DNA of 64,000 nucleotides from Vibrio gazogenes. Its GTDB lineage: Bacteria > Pseudomonadota > Gammaproteobacteria > Enterobacterales > Vibrionaceae. Made by a program: the position numbers and the translations under genes. This document shows, piece after piece, positions 19,219-29,924 of the stretch; position 1 is the first letter of the stretch; the number at the start of each line of letters is the position of its first letter. The stretch is from positions 2,728,001 to 2,792,000 of the forward strand of contig NZ_CP092587.1 of the NCBI RefSeq assembly GCF_023920225.1, given 5' to 3'. The notes beneath the pieces were generated by a model, which did not search any database, was not told the origin of the DNA, and saw only the letters and a program-made list of their open reading frames with translations.

Positions 19219-20586
19219 TTACCGTCCAAATGGGTTAAAACCGCCACCCATCATCCCCTGCATATTTCTCATCATGCCTTTCATGCCGCCTTTCTGCATT
19301 TTTTTCATCATTTTCTGCATTTGCGTAAACTGCTTCAGTAATCGGTTCACATCTTGTACCTGTGTTCCGGAACCAGCAGCGATTCTCTTCTTCCGAGAGC
19401 CCTTAATTACATCGGGATTCTGACGTTCTTTCATTGTCATCGAGCTGATAATCGCTTCCATCTGTTTGAACATCCGATCATCAACTTTATCTTTAATACC
19501 GTCTTTCATGTTTGCCATTCCGGGAAGTTTATCCAGCATTCCCATCATGCCACCCATATTTTGCATCTGTCCCAATTGCTCCCGGAAGTCTTCCAAATCA
19601 AAGCCTTTTTTCTCTTTAAACTTTTGAGCAAGTTTCTGGGCTTTTTCCTGATCAACGTTACGCTGTAGATCTTCAATGAGAGAAAGAACATCCCCCATCC
19701 CCAAAATACGCGACGCAACGCGATCTGGATGGAAGGGTTCTAAAGCATCGGTTTTTTCTCCGACACCCAAGAACTTGATTGGTTTTCCCGTCACATGACG
19801 AACAGATAGCGCGGCACCACCACGTGCATCCCCATCGACTTTAGTTAAGACGACCCCTGTCAGAGGCAGTGCATCACCAAAAGCCTTCGCGGTATTTGCA
19901 GCATCCTGACCTGTCATTGCATCGACAACAAACAGCGTCTCAACAGGATTTACCGCCCGATGAAGCTCCTGGATTTCAGACATCATTTCTTCATCGATAG
20001 CCAAGCGCCCTGCCGTATCGACGATGAGAACGTCATAAAACTTTTTCCGCGCCTGATCAATTGCAGCTAAAGCAATATCAAGCGGTTTCTGGTCTGCTGT
20101 TGAAGGAAAGAAGTCAACGCCAATATCGGTTGCCAGTGTTTCCAATTGTTTGATGGCAGCAGGACGATAAACGTCTGCGGAAACCACCAAGACTTTCTTC
20201 TTATCTCGTTCTTTCAGTAGTTTCGACAGCTTACCGACACTGGTTGTTTTACCTGCACCTTGTAAGCCTGCCATCAAAACGACAGCCGGAGGCTGAGCGG
20301 CAAGGTTCAGCGCTTCATTCGAGGCGCCCATCACCGCTTCAAGTTCAGCTTGTACAATCTTGATGAACTCCTGCCCCGGAGTGAGCGATTTGGAGACTTC
20401 GACGCCAACCGCGCCTTCTTTGACCCGACTGACAAATTCACGGATAACAGGAAGTGCGACATCGGCCTCAAGCAGAGCCATCCGCACTTCTCTCAGTGTT
20501 TCTTTGATGTTTTCTTCGGTCAAACGACCTTTACCACTGATATTCTTCAGCGTCTTGGACAAACGATCAGTTAGATTCTCAAACAT
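19219..20586 (-). CDS. ffh: Signal recognition particle protein Ffh
   Basis: 455 residues: N domain (helical), G domain (SRP GTPase with GLQGAGKTTSVGKL, DTAGRLAIDE and TKVDGDARGG) and a methionine-rich M domain at the C-terminus, which binds 4.5S RNA and signal sequences. Directs inner-membrane proteins to FtsY/SecYEG. Upstream of rpsP in the same direction, as in many gamma-proteobacteria. Confidence 0.98.
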   Translation of the reverse strand: MFENLTDRLSKTLKNISGKGRLTEENIKETLREVRMALLEADVALPVIREFVSRVKEGAVGVEVSKSLTPGQEFIKIVQAELEAVMGASNEALNLAAQPPAVVLMAGLQGAGKTTSVGKLSKLLKERDKKKVLVVSADVYRPAAIKQLETLATDIGVDFFPSTADQKPLDIALAAIDQARKKFYDVLIVDTAGRLAIDEEMMSEIQELHRAVNPVETLFVVDAMTGQDAANTAKAFGDALPLTGVVLTKVDGDARGGAALSVRHVTGKPIKFLGVGEKTDALEPFHPDRVASRILGMGDVLSLIEDLQRNVDQEKAQKLAQKFKEKKGFDLEDFREQLGQMQNMGGMMGMLDKLPGMANMKDGIKDKVDDRMFKQMEAIISSMTMKERQNPDVIKGSRKKRIAAGSGTQVQDVNRLLKQFTQMQKMMKKMQKGGMKGMMRNMQGMMGGGFNPFGR

Positions 20587-20837
20587 ACTGCATCTCTTCG
20601 CGGTGCTGTGAATTTCTATAAATTAGGTCCGAGTATACCTTAGCCAAAGCAGATAGTCATATCTGTTCAATCATCGACATCTCTTCCCTGGCTTCGATAT
20701 TCTGGCGAAATCGGCAATCCCCCATTTCGGCTGTAAACGATTTGTTTTATGTCATTCAAAATTAAGTAGTCAACCGTGGCTCATTGACACATAGGCATGT
20801 ATAATTCATCTTCTTTACAATCTTTTTGATGAGATAT

Positions 20838-21632
20838 ATGGATAAGTTTATCGCAATAGTTGCTTCGCTTTTTTACTGTCTCGCTATTGCAACCATCATT
20901 CCGGGGCTGGCCAATCAAACGGGTATCAAAGCAAAAGCCGTATTGATTTTCGCTGCAACTGCGCTGCTCTTACATGCGTGGTTACTCAGCGATCTGATCT
21001 TTCATCCTAACGGCCAGAATCTAAGCATCCTGAACGTTGGTTCTCTCATCAGTTTCATCGTTGGCTTAGTGATGAGCGGTGCGATGCTAAGAACCCGGTT
21101 GTGGTTTATGCTGCCAGTGGTTTACTGTTTTGCGGCAATTAATTTGTCGGCGGCTGCAAGCCTTCCCGGAAATTTCATCACTCATATGGAAGACAACCTA
21201 CCGTTGCTGATCCATATTTTCCTTGCGCTATTCTCTTATTCGACACTGACAATCGGAGCACTGTATGCACTCCAATTAGCTTGGTTAGATCATAAGCTAA
21301 AAGCGAAAAAATCATTGGCGATTAATCCAAATCTCCCTCCTTTACTCCAAATAGAGAGACAACTGTTCCGTATCATTTTGATCGGTAATGTGCTGTTAAC
21401 CGGTACCTTAATCACCGGTTTTGTCTTCATCGAAGAAATCTTTGCTCAAGGGAAAGAACACAAAGGTATCTTGTCGGTCATTGCTTGGGTTGTATATACC
21501 GTGCTTCTATGGGGCCACTATCAGAAAGGATGGCGAGGAAGAAAGGTGACCTGGTTTGCGATTGCCGGAGCTTTTATTTTAACTTTGGCTTACTTCGGCA
21601 GCCGTTTTGTCCGAGAATTCATCTTACATTAA
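20838..21632 (+). CDS. ypjD: Inner-membrane protein YpjD, CcsA-like
   Basis: About 264 residues with about eight membrane segments; resembles the cytochrome c assembly (CcsA/CcmC) family and E. coli YpjD. Conserved elements are GQNLSILNVGSLIS, LFSYSTLTIGALYALQLA, and the C-terminal VLLWGHYQKGWRGRK, containing the histidine kept in this family. A start at 20838 (MDKF) is preferred; TTG and ATG codons at 20826 and 20829 are alternatives. Adjacent to corB, as in E. coli (ypjD-yfjD), where a link with magnesium efflux has been reported; a haem role is unproven. Confidence 0.88.
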   Translation: MDKFIAIVASLFYCLAIATIIPGLANQTGIKAKAVLIFAATALLLHAWLLSDLIFHPNGQNLSILNVGSLISFIVGLVMSGAMLRTRLWFMLPVVYCFAAINLSAAASLPGNFITHMEDNLPLLIHIFLALFSYSTLTIGALYALQLAWLDHKLKAKKSLAINPNLPPLLQIERQLFRIILIGNVLLTGTLITGFVFIEEIFAQGKEHKGILSVIAWVVYTVLLWGHYQKGWRGRKVTWFAIAGAFILTLAYFGSRFVREFILH

Positions 21633-21714
21633 CTTGTTGAAATACTTTATGGATTGACACAAAAATAGAGTTCAGCCATAAAGGTCACAACATCAATAAA
21701 GGAAGTCATTTATT

Positions 21715-22989
21715 TTGGACGACATATCAACTGGTGTCTTATTTACGCTACTTGCGTGTCTTATCATCATCTCAGGATATTTCTCCGGTTCAGAAACAGG
21801 CATGATGGCATTAAATCGCTATCGCCTGAAGCATCTGGCTAAAACAGGCCATAAAGGTGCAAAGCGTGTTGAAAAACTATTAAGCCGCCCAGACCGTCTG
21901 ATCGGTCTGATTCTGATCGGCAATAACTTAGTCAATATTATCGCTTCCGCAATTGCGACGATTCTCGGCATGCGGCTGGGTGGAAACATGGGGGTTGCGA
22001 TAGCAACCGGTATTTTGACACTGGTGATTCTGGTCTTTGCCGAGGTCACGCCGAAAACACTCGCAGCACTCCATCCAGAAAAAGTTTCTTATATCAGTAG
22101 TTTCCTGCTGACGATTCTCATGAAACTCCTGTCGCCACTAGTACTCTTCGTCAATCTTATCACCAACGGATTTATTAAGCTGTTGGGTGTCTCGGCACGA
22201 CAAAATGGCGGAGATCATCTCAGTTCGGAAGAACTAAGAACCGTGGTTAATGAAGCGGGTGGGCTGATCCCGAAACGACATCAAGACATGCTATTATCTA
22301 TTCTTGATTTAGAGCACGTCACCGTAAACGATATTATGGTCCCTCGTAATGAGATTACCGGCATTAATATCAATGATGACTGGAAATCGATCGTCCGTCA
22401 GTTAACCCATTCACCTCATGGTCGAGTGGTCCTCTACCGAGATAATATTGATGAAGTCGTGGGGATTTTAAAACTCAGAGACCCCTTCCGTCTGATGCTT
22501 GAAAAAAACGAGTTCAATAAAGAGATGTTACTTCGCGCCGCAGACGAGGTGTATTTCATTCCGGAATCAACACCACTCAATGTGCAGTTACTGAAGTTCC
22601 AGAGAAATAAAGAGCGGATTGGACTGATTGTTGATGAATATGGCGATATCAATGGCCTTGTCACGCTTGAAGATATTCTTGAAGAGATCGTTGGCGAGTT
22701 TACGACTTCAATTTCTCCAAGCCTTGCGGATGAAATTACACCGCAGAGTGATGGTAGTTTCCTCATCGAAGGCAGCGCCAATATTCGGGATATCAACAAA
22801 AGCCTGAAATGGAAATTACCAACCAACGGACCAAGAACTTTAAACGGTTTAATTCTGGAACATCTAGAAGATATTCCTCAAACCCAACTCAGCATCAATG
22901 TTGCCCAACATGCGATGGAAATCATTGATATTGAAGAAAATAGAATTAAGCTCGTCAAAGTTTTTCCGGACAAAGCCAAAAAATCGTAA
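21715..22989 (+). CDS. corB: CNNM/CorC-type transporter CorB (YfjD)
   Basis: 424 residues: an N-terminal CNNM (DUF21) transmembrane domain (about 1-190, with YFSGSETGMMALNRYRL), a tandem CBS pair (about 205-330) that binds nucleotides in relatives, and a C-terminal CorC/HlyC domain (about 340-420). Implicated in Mg2+/Co2+ transport or resistance. The start is probably TTG at 21715, with AAGGAAG upstream; no ATG fits the conserved N-terminus. Confidence 0.92.
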   Translation: MDDISTGVLFTLLACLIIISGYFSGSETGMMALNRYRLKHLAKTGHKGAKRVEKLLSRPDRLIGLILIGNNLVNIIASAIATILGMRLGGNMGVAIATGILTLVILVFAEVTPKTLAALHPEKVSYISSFLLTILMKLLSPLVLFVNLITNGFIKLLGVSARQNGGDHLSSEELRTVVNEAGGLIPKRHQDMLLSILDLEHVTVNDIMVPRNEITGININDDWKSIVRQLTHSPHGRVVLYRDNIDEVVGILKLRDPFRLMLEKNEFNKEMLLRAADEVYFIPESTPLNVQLLKFQRNKERIGLIVDEYGDINGLVTLEDILEEIVGEFTTSISPSLADEITPQSDGSFLIEGSANIRDINKSLKWKLPTNGPRTLNGLILEHLEDIPQTQLSINVAQHAMEIIDIEENRIKLVKVFPDKAKKS

Positions 22990-23068
22990 CGTATACTCAA
23001 TAACAGATCATGGTGATGGCTTTGGCTTCAGTATTTAAAATCAACTGACACATCCACTAAAAACAATC

Positions 23069-23089
23069 ACCACCGCCCAAGGCGGTGGT
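23069..23089 (+). terminator. corB-side hairpin
   Basis: ACCACCGCC CAA GGCGGTGGT, perfect 9-bp stem followed by TT only; a weak terminator or RNA end structure downstream of corB. Confidence 0.6.
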
Positions 23090-23104
23090 TTAGAGCTGAC
23101 AATA

Positions 23105-23131
23105 AAAAGCTTGGCATAGAGCCAAGCTTTT
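23105..23131. terminator. Bidirectional terminator between corB and luxS
   Basis: AAAAGCTTGGC ATAGA GCCAAGCTTTT, perfect 11-bp stem with T-rich flanks on both strands. Confidence 0.88.
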
Positions 23132-23168
23132 TTGTAAACATGCATTGTCTTTGTAAACATGTATTGTC
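23131..23168. repeat. Tandem 19-bp duplication next to luxS
   Basis: Two head-to-tail 19-bp units (23131-23149 and 23150-23168), each beginning TTTGTAAACATG and ending ATTGTC, differ at one position only (C or T). They lie in the short convergent corB-luxS spacer. Confidence 0.85.
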
Positions 23169-23179
23169 GTCAGCGACAA

Positions 23180-23698
23180 TCAGTCCACTTTCAGTTCCTG
23201 AAGCATTGATTCTGGTAGCGCCAGAGCATCATTCTGATTCACACTGATACCACTTGAAATGACAGCTTTAGCAATATCTTTCGCCTCATCCAGAGAGTGC
23301 ATCGCTGCAGTTCCGCATTGATAAATATTTAATTCCGGAATCTTGTTCTGGTCTTCAACCTTCAGTACATCTTCCATTGCGGCTAACCAAGCATCAGCGA
23401 CTCGCTGCTCAGAAGGCACGCCAATTAAGCTCATGTAGAAGCCTGTCCGGCATCCCATTGGGGAAATATCAATAATTTCAACGCCGTTACCATTGAGATG
23501 AGCTCTCATAAAGCCCGCAAATAAGTGTTCTAATGTATGAATACCTTTCTCGGAAAGGATATCTTGATTCGGCACGGTAAAGCGTAAATCAAACACTGTA
23601 ATCGTATCGCCTTTAGGGGTATTCATTGTTTTAGCAACACGAACGGCAGGGGCATTCATACGTGTATGATCCACCGTAAAACTATCTAATAATGGCAT
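23180..23698 (-). CDS. luxS: S-ribosylhomocysteine lyase LuxS (AI-2 synthesis)
   Basis: 172 residues. Cleaves S-ribosylhomocysteine to homocysteine and DPD, the precursor of autoinducer-2. The metal ligands are His54 and His58 (HTLEH) and Cys128 (QCGTAA region); Cys83 (MGCRTGFY) is the catalytic thiol. The start at 23698 ([12 protein letters not shown]) has TGGAG upstream; the longer frame is not conserved. Confidence 0.98.
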   Translation of the reverse strand: MPLLDSFTVDHTRMNAPAVRVAKTMNTPKGDTITVFDLRFTVPNQDILSEKGIHTLEHLFAGFMRAHLNGNGVEIIDISPMGCRTGFYMSLIGVPSEQRVADAWLAAMEDVLKVEDQNKIPELNIYQCGTAAMHSLDEAKDIAKAVISSGISVNQNDALALPESMLQELKVD

Positions 23699-23847
23699 AA
23701 TAATAATTCTCCACTTTGACTGATTCGAACAATCAGCATCAATTGTATCTTGTTGGTCGTACAACATTATCTCAGATAACCTTCACTAAACTTTGATGTT
23801 TAGTGCAAAGTTATTACAACGATACCCGACACCTGTATTTCCAGTGA

Positions 23848-25449
23848 TTATTTACATGCAACTTGGAGCGGTTGTTCTTCCTGAGTATTCAAATAGGAAA
23901 AATACTGCTGTAAAAATGCATCGAAGTCACAACGATCATCTTGTTCAATTTGATCTTGCTCTACCATAGAACGAGTGACTTCTTCTTCCATCAGTTTTTG
24001 TGAGTAATACTGATAATTATGCGCCAGATGATACTGACGATAAACGTCACCAAGCGCTCGGCCCGTTTTTCCTAATCCACCAGACTGTCTAATCTGTTCC
24101 AAGAACTGTCCGGATAATGTACTTTCCGGCAGATCAATACAAGTCGATAACTGTTCACAGACATCCTGATAAGCGTGATCACCCGTGGCTTGATCCATCC
24201 ATTCAGCGACAAGTTTTAACTCACCGAAAACCCGCTTCGCCCAAGCTTGTAAAGTCAGCACTTCACCATGACACCCGATTTGAAGCTCTAATCCGGGCTT
24301 TCTGCCTTCCAGAATCACTTTTTGCCAGTTTTCTCTCCAGCAATTCAGCTCACAATCATCCATCGGTTCCGAGTCCGATAATGCCGTCCAAGTCAGGAAA
24401 AGATCCAAGAAGCGTATTTGAGGTTCAGTAATGCCTATCGGGCTAAATGGATTAACATCCAATGAACGCACTTCAATGTATTCAATACCTCGATTTTCCA
24501 ATGCTTCAGAAGGCTTTTCGCCACTCTGTGTCACACGCTTAGGTCGAATCGGAGCATATAATTCGTTTTCGATTTGAAGCACATTACTATTCAGTTGATT
24601 GTACTCACCATTAACTTTCACGCCGATCTGAGCAAATTCTTCCGATGGAGAATGAATCGCCTGACGAAGCCCTTCAAGATATTGTTCGAGACTATTGAAA
24701 CCGATTTTGAGAGTACTCTGAGCACTATTGGTATAGCCTAAATCACTCAGTCGTAGCGAGGTAGCATACGGCAGGTATAACGTCTCACCGATGTTTTCAA
24801 AAGGTAGTGATGTTTCACGGCCTTTGATAAATGATGAACATAATGCTGGCGATGCACCAAACAGATAAGGGAGTAACCAGCCGAATCGGTAGTAATTTCG
24901 AATCACGCCCAGATAAGCTTCTGATTTCGAAGCGCAGCGTTCACTGTCAGATTGCTTGCCGTATATGGCATCCCAGAAAGATTCCGGAAAAGAGAAATTA
25001 AAATGAACCCCAGAAATAATCTGCATCAGACTACCGTAACGATTCTTTAATCCCTGACGGTACAGCGTCTTCATCTTACCGATGTTCGACGTCCCATATT
25101 TTGCGAGTTGAATGTTTTCTTCATCGCCGACATAGCAAGGCATTGACATTGGCCATAGCCCCTCGTCATCGATTGTGACCTGCGCAAAACGATGAATGTC
25201 GGATAGTTGCTGAACCAAAGTCGAAATATCCTGACTCACCGGTGTAATAAACTCAAGCAACTGTTCTGCAAAATCTGTCGTAATAAACTGGTTTGTTAAT
25301 GCAGCACCCAATGCTTCCGGGTGCGGTGTCTGTACTAACTGTCCATCTTTGGTATATCGTAACGTCTCTCGCTCAACACCCCGATTAAAAGCGTTGACGA
25401 TATCCGGTTGTTGAGCAACCAACTTTAGTCGTGTGGCAAAATTAGTCAA
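23848..25449 (-). CDS. gshA: Glutamate-cysteine ligase
   Basis: 533 residues, proteobacterial class I GshA, ATP-dependent first step of glutathione synthesis. Characteristic stretches are [10 protein letters not shown] at the N-terminus, [28 protein letters not shown] and [13 protein letters not shown]. Same order with luxS downstream as in V. cholerae. Confidence 0.97.
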   Translation of the reverse strand: MTNFATRLKLVAQQPDIVNAFNRGVERETLRYTKDGQLVQTPHPEALGAALTNQFITTDFAEQLLEFITPVSQDISTLVQQLSDIHRFAQVTIDDEGLWPMSMPCYVGDEENIQLAKYGTSNIGKMKTLYRQGLKNRYGSLMQIISGVHFNFSFPESFWDAIYGKQSDSERCASKSEAYLGVIRNYYRFGWLLPYLFGASPALCSSFIKGRETSLPFENIGETLYLPYATSLRLSDLGYTNSAQSTLKIGFNSLEQYLEGLRQAIHSPSEEFAQIGVKVNGEYNQLNSNVLQIENELYAPIRPKRVTQSGEKPSEALENRGIEYIEVRSLDVNPFSPIGITEPQIRFLDLFLTWTALSDSEPMDDCELNCWRENWQKVILEGRKPGLELQIGCHGEVLTLQAWAKRVFGELKLVAEWMDQATGDHAYQDVCEQLSTCIDLPESTLSGQFLEQIRQSGGLGKTGRALGDVYRQYHLAHNYQYYSQKLMEEEVTRSMVEQDQIEQDDRCDFDAFLQQYFSYLNTQEEQPLQVACK

Positions 25450-25542
25450 AATATTATTCGCTTCTTGTAAGTTTGTCGTACCCAGTCAGAAAATCCCAGA
25501 CACCCCGACAAATCAGCTTCTCGTATAGTCTTTATGTGTACT

Positions 25543-28386
25543 CTAATGGACGATTTCAAGATCTTCCATCGGGATTTTTAACTTTTCTAACTGCGGTTTT
25601 AGGGTCTTCATGTCACCCACAACAATAATCTGATAATCCTTCGGATTGAACCATTTTTTTGCCAGTTGATCCAATACATCTCGATCAACCGTCGCAACAA
25701 TCTGATTTCTCTGCTGAAGATAATCATGATCCAAACTATATGCCATAATACCATTGAGCAGTTGAGACTTTTGTGACGGTGTCTCGTAAGACAATGCATC
25801 CTGCTGCCCAACGGCAAGGCGCATGAAATGCATCTCTTCCGGCGTCATCCCCGATTGACTGTAACGCTTCATTTCACGTTGTATTTCTCGAATCGCATTG
25901 ACTGTTGCATCATTGCGAACCGAGGCACTATAGATGATGACGCCAATTTCCCGGTTGCCTGCCAACGTGCTACTCACGCCATAGGTATAACCTTTGTCCT
26001 CTCTCAAATTCTGATTCATTCGGCTATTGAAGTTACCAGCCAAATTAAAATTCGCCAGTTGTGTCAGGAATTGCTCTCCCGTCGCATCAAACGGTAATCC
26101 CTGACGGACATAACGAACAATACTTTGTAAAGCACCCGGCTTGTCAACAAGATAGATCTTCTGTCCATGCAGCTCAGGAACGATTTGGGGATCCAACAAA
26201 GGTGCATCATCACCTTTCCATGCCGATAAAGAAGCAACTGATTTAATCGCTTCTTGCTTGGAAATATCACCCACAATAGCAATCTGAGTACCATGGGGAG
26301 TATAGTGCTGATGATAAAAAGACTTCACGTCATCCAAAGTGATTGCACCAAGCGACGTTTCAGTCCCCTCGCTGATACGTGAAAACAACGAATCACCGAA
26401 CAATACTTGCTGAGTCGCCTGTGAAGCAAGCCAGCCCAACTTTTGATGTTGATAAATCGCACCTTGAATCATTTGATTTCGAATCCGCTTAAAGTCTGAT
26501 ACGGCAAACTTAGGCTGGAATAGCATCTCCTCAACAATTGCCATTGTTCGAGGCAGATTCTTACTCAAACTCGAGATGGTAATACGTGTCGTATAAGTTT
26601 GAGTATCAACAGATATCACTGAGCCAAGTTTATCCAGTTCGGATTGTATTTGCTCCGCTGAGTGAGCCAGACTGCCTTCAGATAATAGAAGAGCCGTTAA
26701 TTCAGCCAGCCCCTCTTTTCCCTGAGGAACAAAACGATTTCCTGCCGGTAAATTAATACTCACCAAAACCGTCGGAGTCTCTGTTGTGACCGTCCCCATC
26801 AGCGCAATACCATTTTCATAATATGCGCTATAAAGCTTCGGCATGTGTAACGTGACCGGGCCAGACGTCGAAGGAATCACCGAGCGATCAAAAGAGTCGC
26901 TAACAGTCCGAAATGCCAGCGCCTGATCATCAATATGACGAGGAGCGGCACTGATATGCTTTGGTGCGACAAAGTTCGCAGGCCTGACCGCCAGATTATT
27001 GTGTCCTTGAGGTACAACACTTAAAGTCACTTTATGATGATTAACAATAAATTGCCGCAACACACGCCGCACCGACGCAGAAGAAACCGTGTCCAGCTCA
27101 TCCAGTTCTTGCTGCAACCGATCCGGTTGCCCAAAGAATGTTTGGTTACTGGCTAACTGAGTGACCTTTCCTTTGACACTTTCCAAAGCAAAAACGGCAT
27201 TGGCTTTTGCCATTCCTTTAATTTCATCCAGCCGTTCCTGTGCAACGCCCTGCTTTTCAAGCTTTCTGACGATATTGAGTAGTTTCTGAGACAACTGTTG
27301 CAAATCATGCTGCTTGTCTGATGGTGCCATTGCATAAACATAGAATGTACAGGCAAGCTCACCACACTTCTGAAAAGCACCGGCACTTAACGCTTGCTGA
27401 GTTTTGACCAGTGACTGATAGAGTAAACTGTTATTCCCATCACCAAGCACTTGAGCCAGCACATCAAGCGAAGCTTGGCTTTTCGCCCCTTCATATTCCG
27501 TCGGCCAGCCGATCACAACCATCGGTTGCCGAATACGATCTTTCATTGTGACATATCGATCTGTCGACAACGTAACCGGACGTTTTAAGGGCCCCTTCAC
27601 CTCAGGTCCTTTAGGGATGGACCCAAAATACTTTCCGACCCAAGCGAGGGTCTGTTCAGTATCGATATTCCCCCCGATGGTCAAAACAGCATTGTTCGGG
27701 CCATACCAACGGAGAAAGAATGCTTTTAAATCATTGACATCCACATGGTCTAAATCCTGAACATATCCGATTGGCTGCCATGAATAGGGGTGCTCCTGAG
27801 GAAACATTGCTTCTCCCATTTTTTCCCACATCAAGCCATAAGGACGATTATCATAATTCTGAGCCCGCTCGTTTTTAACGGTGTCACGCTGAATTTCGAA
27901 TTTTCGTTGCGAGACAGCGTCCAACAAAAAGCCCATCCGATCAGACTCAAGCCAAAGCACTTTTTCAAGCTGGTTAGCCGGCACCGTTTCATAATAATTA
28001 GTGCGGTCCTGATTTGTAGACCCATTCAAAGAGCCACCCGCTTCGGTAATCAACTTAAAATGCTGTTGATCCTTCACATGCTTTGAGCCTTGAAACATCA
28101 TATGTTCAAAAAAATGAGCGAATCCGGTTCTTCCCTGCGACTCTCTGGCAGAACCGACATGATAAGTGACATCGACATGCACTAATGGATCAGAGTGATC
28201 CGGAGACAAAATAACTGTCAGGCCATTGGCTAGTTTATATTTAGAATATGGAATTTGTACTTTACCGGGTTGAGGCTGTTGCTTCTCAACCAAAGTGACA
28301 CCTTGAGGAAGGGCATCAGAATTACGAACGGAAGAACAACCGGAAAAAACAACCAGACAGAGAAGGCAAAGCAATAGCTTTCTCAT
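25543..28386 (-). CDS. M16 (insulinase/pitrilysin) family zinc metalloprotease lipoprotein
   Basis: 947 residues containing two fused M16 units. Signal peptide with a Cys17 lipobox (FSGC), so likely membrane anchored in the periplasm. The N-terminal unit has the inverted zinc motif HFFEH (His91, Glu94, His95) with the downstream Glu in the ERAQNYDNRPYG region; the C-terminal unit (about 500-947) lacks HxxEH, as usual for the inactive half. Start at 28386, with AGGAG before it. Likely co-transcribed with the upstream yqaA-like gene. The substrate is unknown. Confidence 0.9.
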   Translation of the reverse strand: MRKLLLCLLCLVVFSGCSSVRNSDALPQGVTLVEKQQPQPGKVQIPYSKYKLANGLTVILSPDHSDPLVHVDVTYHVGSARESQGRTGFAHFFEHMMFQGSKHVKDQQHFKLITEAGGSLNGSTNQDRTNYYETVPANQLEKVLWLESDRMGFLLDAVSQRKFEIQRDTVKNERAQNYDNRPYGLMWEKMGEAMFPQEHPYSWQPIGYVQDLDHVDVNDLKAFFLRWYGPNNAVLTIGGNIDTEQTLAWVGKYFGSIPKGPEVKGPLKRPVTLSTDRYVTMKDRIRQPMVVIGWPTEYEGAKSQASLDVLAQVLGDGNNSLLYQSLVKTQQALSAGAFQKCGELACTFYVYAMAPSDKQHDLQQLSQKLLNIVRKLEKQGVAQERLDEIKGMAKANAVFALESVKGKVTQLASNQTFFGQPDRLQQELDELDTVSSASVRRVLRQFIVNHHKVTLSVVPQGHNNLAVRPANFVAPKHISAAPRHIDDQALAFRTVSDSFDRSVIPSTSGPVTLHMPKLYSAYYENGIALMGTVTTETPTVLVSINLPAGNRFVPQGKEGLAELTALLLSEGSLAHSAEQIQSELDKLGSVISVDTQTYTTRITISSLSKNLPRTMAIVEEMLFQPKFAVSDFKRIRNQMIQGAIYQHQKLGWLASQATQQVLFGDSLFSRISEGTETSLGAITLDDVKSFYHQHYTPHGTQIAIVGDISKQEAIKSVASLSAWKGDDAPLLDPQIVPELHGQKIYLVDKPGALQSIVRYVRQGLPFDATGEQFLTQLANFNLAGNFNSRMNQNLREDKGYTYGVSSTLAGNREIGVIIYSASVRNDATVNAIREIQREMKRYSQSGMTPEEMHFMRLAVGQQDALSYETPSQKSQLLNGIMAYSLDHDYLQQRNQIVATVDRDVLDQLAKKWFNPKDYQIIVVGDMKTLKPQLEKLKIPMEDLEIVH

Positions 28387-28395
28387 CTTATCTCC

Positions 28396-28857
28396 TTAAA
28401 ACAAACCATAAAATAACGCAGCCAATATGGCATATCGAATCGCTTTACCGATCAGGATCAACAACATAGAAGGAAGAAAGCGCATCCGAAGCCAGCCAGC
28501 GGCAATACACATTGCATCACCAATCACAGGTAACCAACTAAATAACAAAGCCCAGTAGCCATATTGTCTTAACCAAGCTAAAGACTTCTGACCGCGTTTA
28601 TTCTCCTGAGTTCTATTCGGAAGCCATATACCGATCCCATAATTCACCATGCCACCCAGCGTATTGCCCAACGTGGCCACAGCAATAATCGTGAAAGTCG
28701 GATATTGATGAAGATTGAGGATCGCAATTAAAGCGGCTTCAGAGCCGCCCGGTAGAATGGTAGCACTCAGAAAGCCACCAATAAAGAGTGCCCAAAGTGC
28801 TGATTCCTGTAAAGAAAACCCGTATCCTGAAAAAAAGGTTTCCAAGAATTCTAACAT
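28396..28857 (-). CDS. yqaA: DedA/VTT-like inner-membrane protein YqaA
   Basis: 153 residues with about four membrane segments; resembles E. coli YqaA, a small relative of the DedA (VTT) family (PGGSEAALIAI, ATLGNTLGGMVNYGIG, SWLPVIGDAMCIAAGWLR). DedA relatives affect membrane lipid recycling and homeostasis, but a specific function is not established. It overlaps the upstream oxidoreductase gene by 7 bp. Confidence 0.88.
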   Translation of the reverse strand: MLEFLETFFSGYGFSLQESALWALFIGGFLSATILPGGSEAALIAILNLHQYPTFTIIAVATLGNTLGGMVNYGIGIWLPNRTQENKRGQKSLAWLRQYGYWALLFSWLPVIGDAMCIAAGWLRMRFLPSMLLILIGKAIRYAILAALFYGLF

Positions 28858-29801
28858 TGCATATCAAGCAGAATTTTGCCTCGGGTATGACCGATTGCAA
28901 CTTGGCGATGCGCTTCTTGCACCTCATATAGCGGGTAAATATGCTGAATTTCTGTTTTCAGTAAGCCAACCCCAACCATATACAGCATGGTATCAAGTTG
29001 TTCAGGCTCCGGATCAACCAGCATTCCCATCGCATTAAAACCGAGTAACTTGGCTTTGTCACAAATCATCTCAGCCGTCACCGTCGGTACTGTAACGACT
29101 GTTGCCTGATCTTTTAGGCATTTCAAGGCATCTAATGCAACCTGCCCGCCAACCAAATCGATCAGTACATCCACATCTTCCAGTCGTTCAGATACTGGTG
29201 CAAAGTTATAATTAATCGCGTGCGCGCCCAGCGTTGCCAGATAATCAAGATTTTCTTCACTGCAAGTGGTGTAAACTTCCGCTTTGGCAGCTACTGCAAT
29301 TTGGACAGCTAAATGCCCGACCCCGCCAGCACCGGCAAGAATCAAGACTCGATCGCCTTCTTTCACCTGCGCTTTATTTAATGCCTGAACCGCCGTTTGA
29401 CCCGCCAATGGCAATACAGCAGCCGCTTCCAGTGTAACCGAAGGAGGCACATAGCTTAATTCACTTTCAGGCACACAAACATACTGGCTATAGCCACCAC
29501 CTTTCAAAGGAAAACCAATGAAACCAGCGACAAAATCATTCACCTGAAACCGTTCAGCGTCTTGACCACATCTAATCACGGTCCCGGAAATATCATAACC
29601 GGGTACCCATGGCAGTTGATCTTTGTTCTGATCGGCAGCCCACCCCAACCCGGATCGGGTTTTTACATCGATTGGATTGATACCAGCAAAAGCAACTTTG
29701 ACCAACACTTCTCCGGCTCCGGGTTCAGGTATCGAATTGGATTGAATCACCAATACATCTTCGTCACCAAACTGGGTTATCGCAATTTGCTTGTTATCCA
29801 T
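28851..29801 (-). CDS. Zinc-type alcohol dehydrogenase-like / quinone oxidoreductase (MDR superfamily)
   Basis: About 316 residues, medium-chain dehydrogenase/reductase of the quinone oxidoreductase type. GroES-like N-terminal domain (PGYDISGTVIRCG, GGYSQYVCVPE) and a Rossmann domain with the NADP motif AGAGGVGHLAVQIA. It lacks the cysteine cluster of zinc-structural ADHs, so it probably uses NADPH without zinc on quinones or enones. ATG at 29801 preferred, with AAGGATG upstream. Substrate unknown. Confidence 0.87.
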   Translation of the reverse strand: MDNKQIAITQFGDEDVLVIQSNSIPEPGAGEVLVKVAFAGINPIDVKTRSGLGWAADQNKDQLPWVPGYDISGTVIRCGQDAERFQVNDFVAGFIGFPLKGGGYSQYVCVPESELSYVPPSVTLEAAAVLPLAGQTAVQALNKAQVKEGDRVLILAGAGGVGHLAVQIAVAAKAEVYTTCSEENLDYLATLGAHAINYNFAPVSERLEDVDVLIDLVGGQVALDALKCLKDQATVVTVPTVTAEMICDKAKLLGFNAMGMLVDPEPEQLDTMLYMVGVGLLKTEIQHIYPLYEVQEAHRQVAIGHTRGKILLDMQC

Positions 29802-29840
29802 ATCCAAACATCCTTTACTTATTCATATCGATGTAAAAAT

Positions 29841-29868
29841 CAAAGGAATACCCTGAGGTATTCCTTTG
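29841..29868 (-). terminator. Terminator of the oadGAB operon
   Basis: CAAAGGAATACC CTGA GGTATTCCTTTG, perfect 12-bp stem, followed on the minus strand by ATTTTTAC. It lies between oadB and the oxidoreductase gene. Confidence 0.85.
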
Positions 29869-29924
29869 AATATATATCATTTTACCCTCTATCGTGAACA
29901 TCTGACGATAAATTTGCAGAAAAA

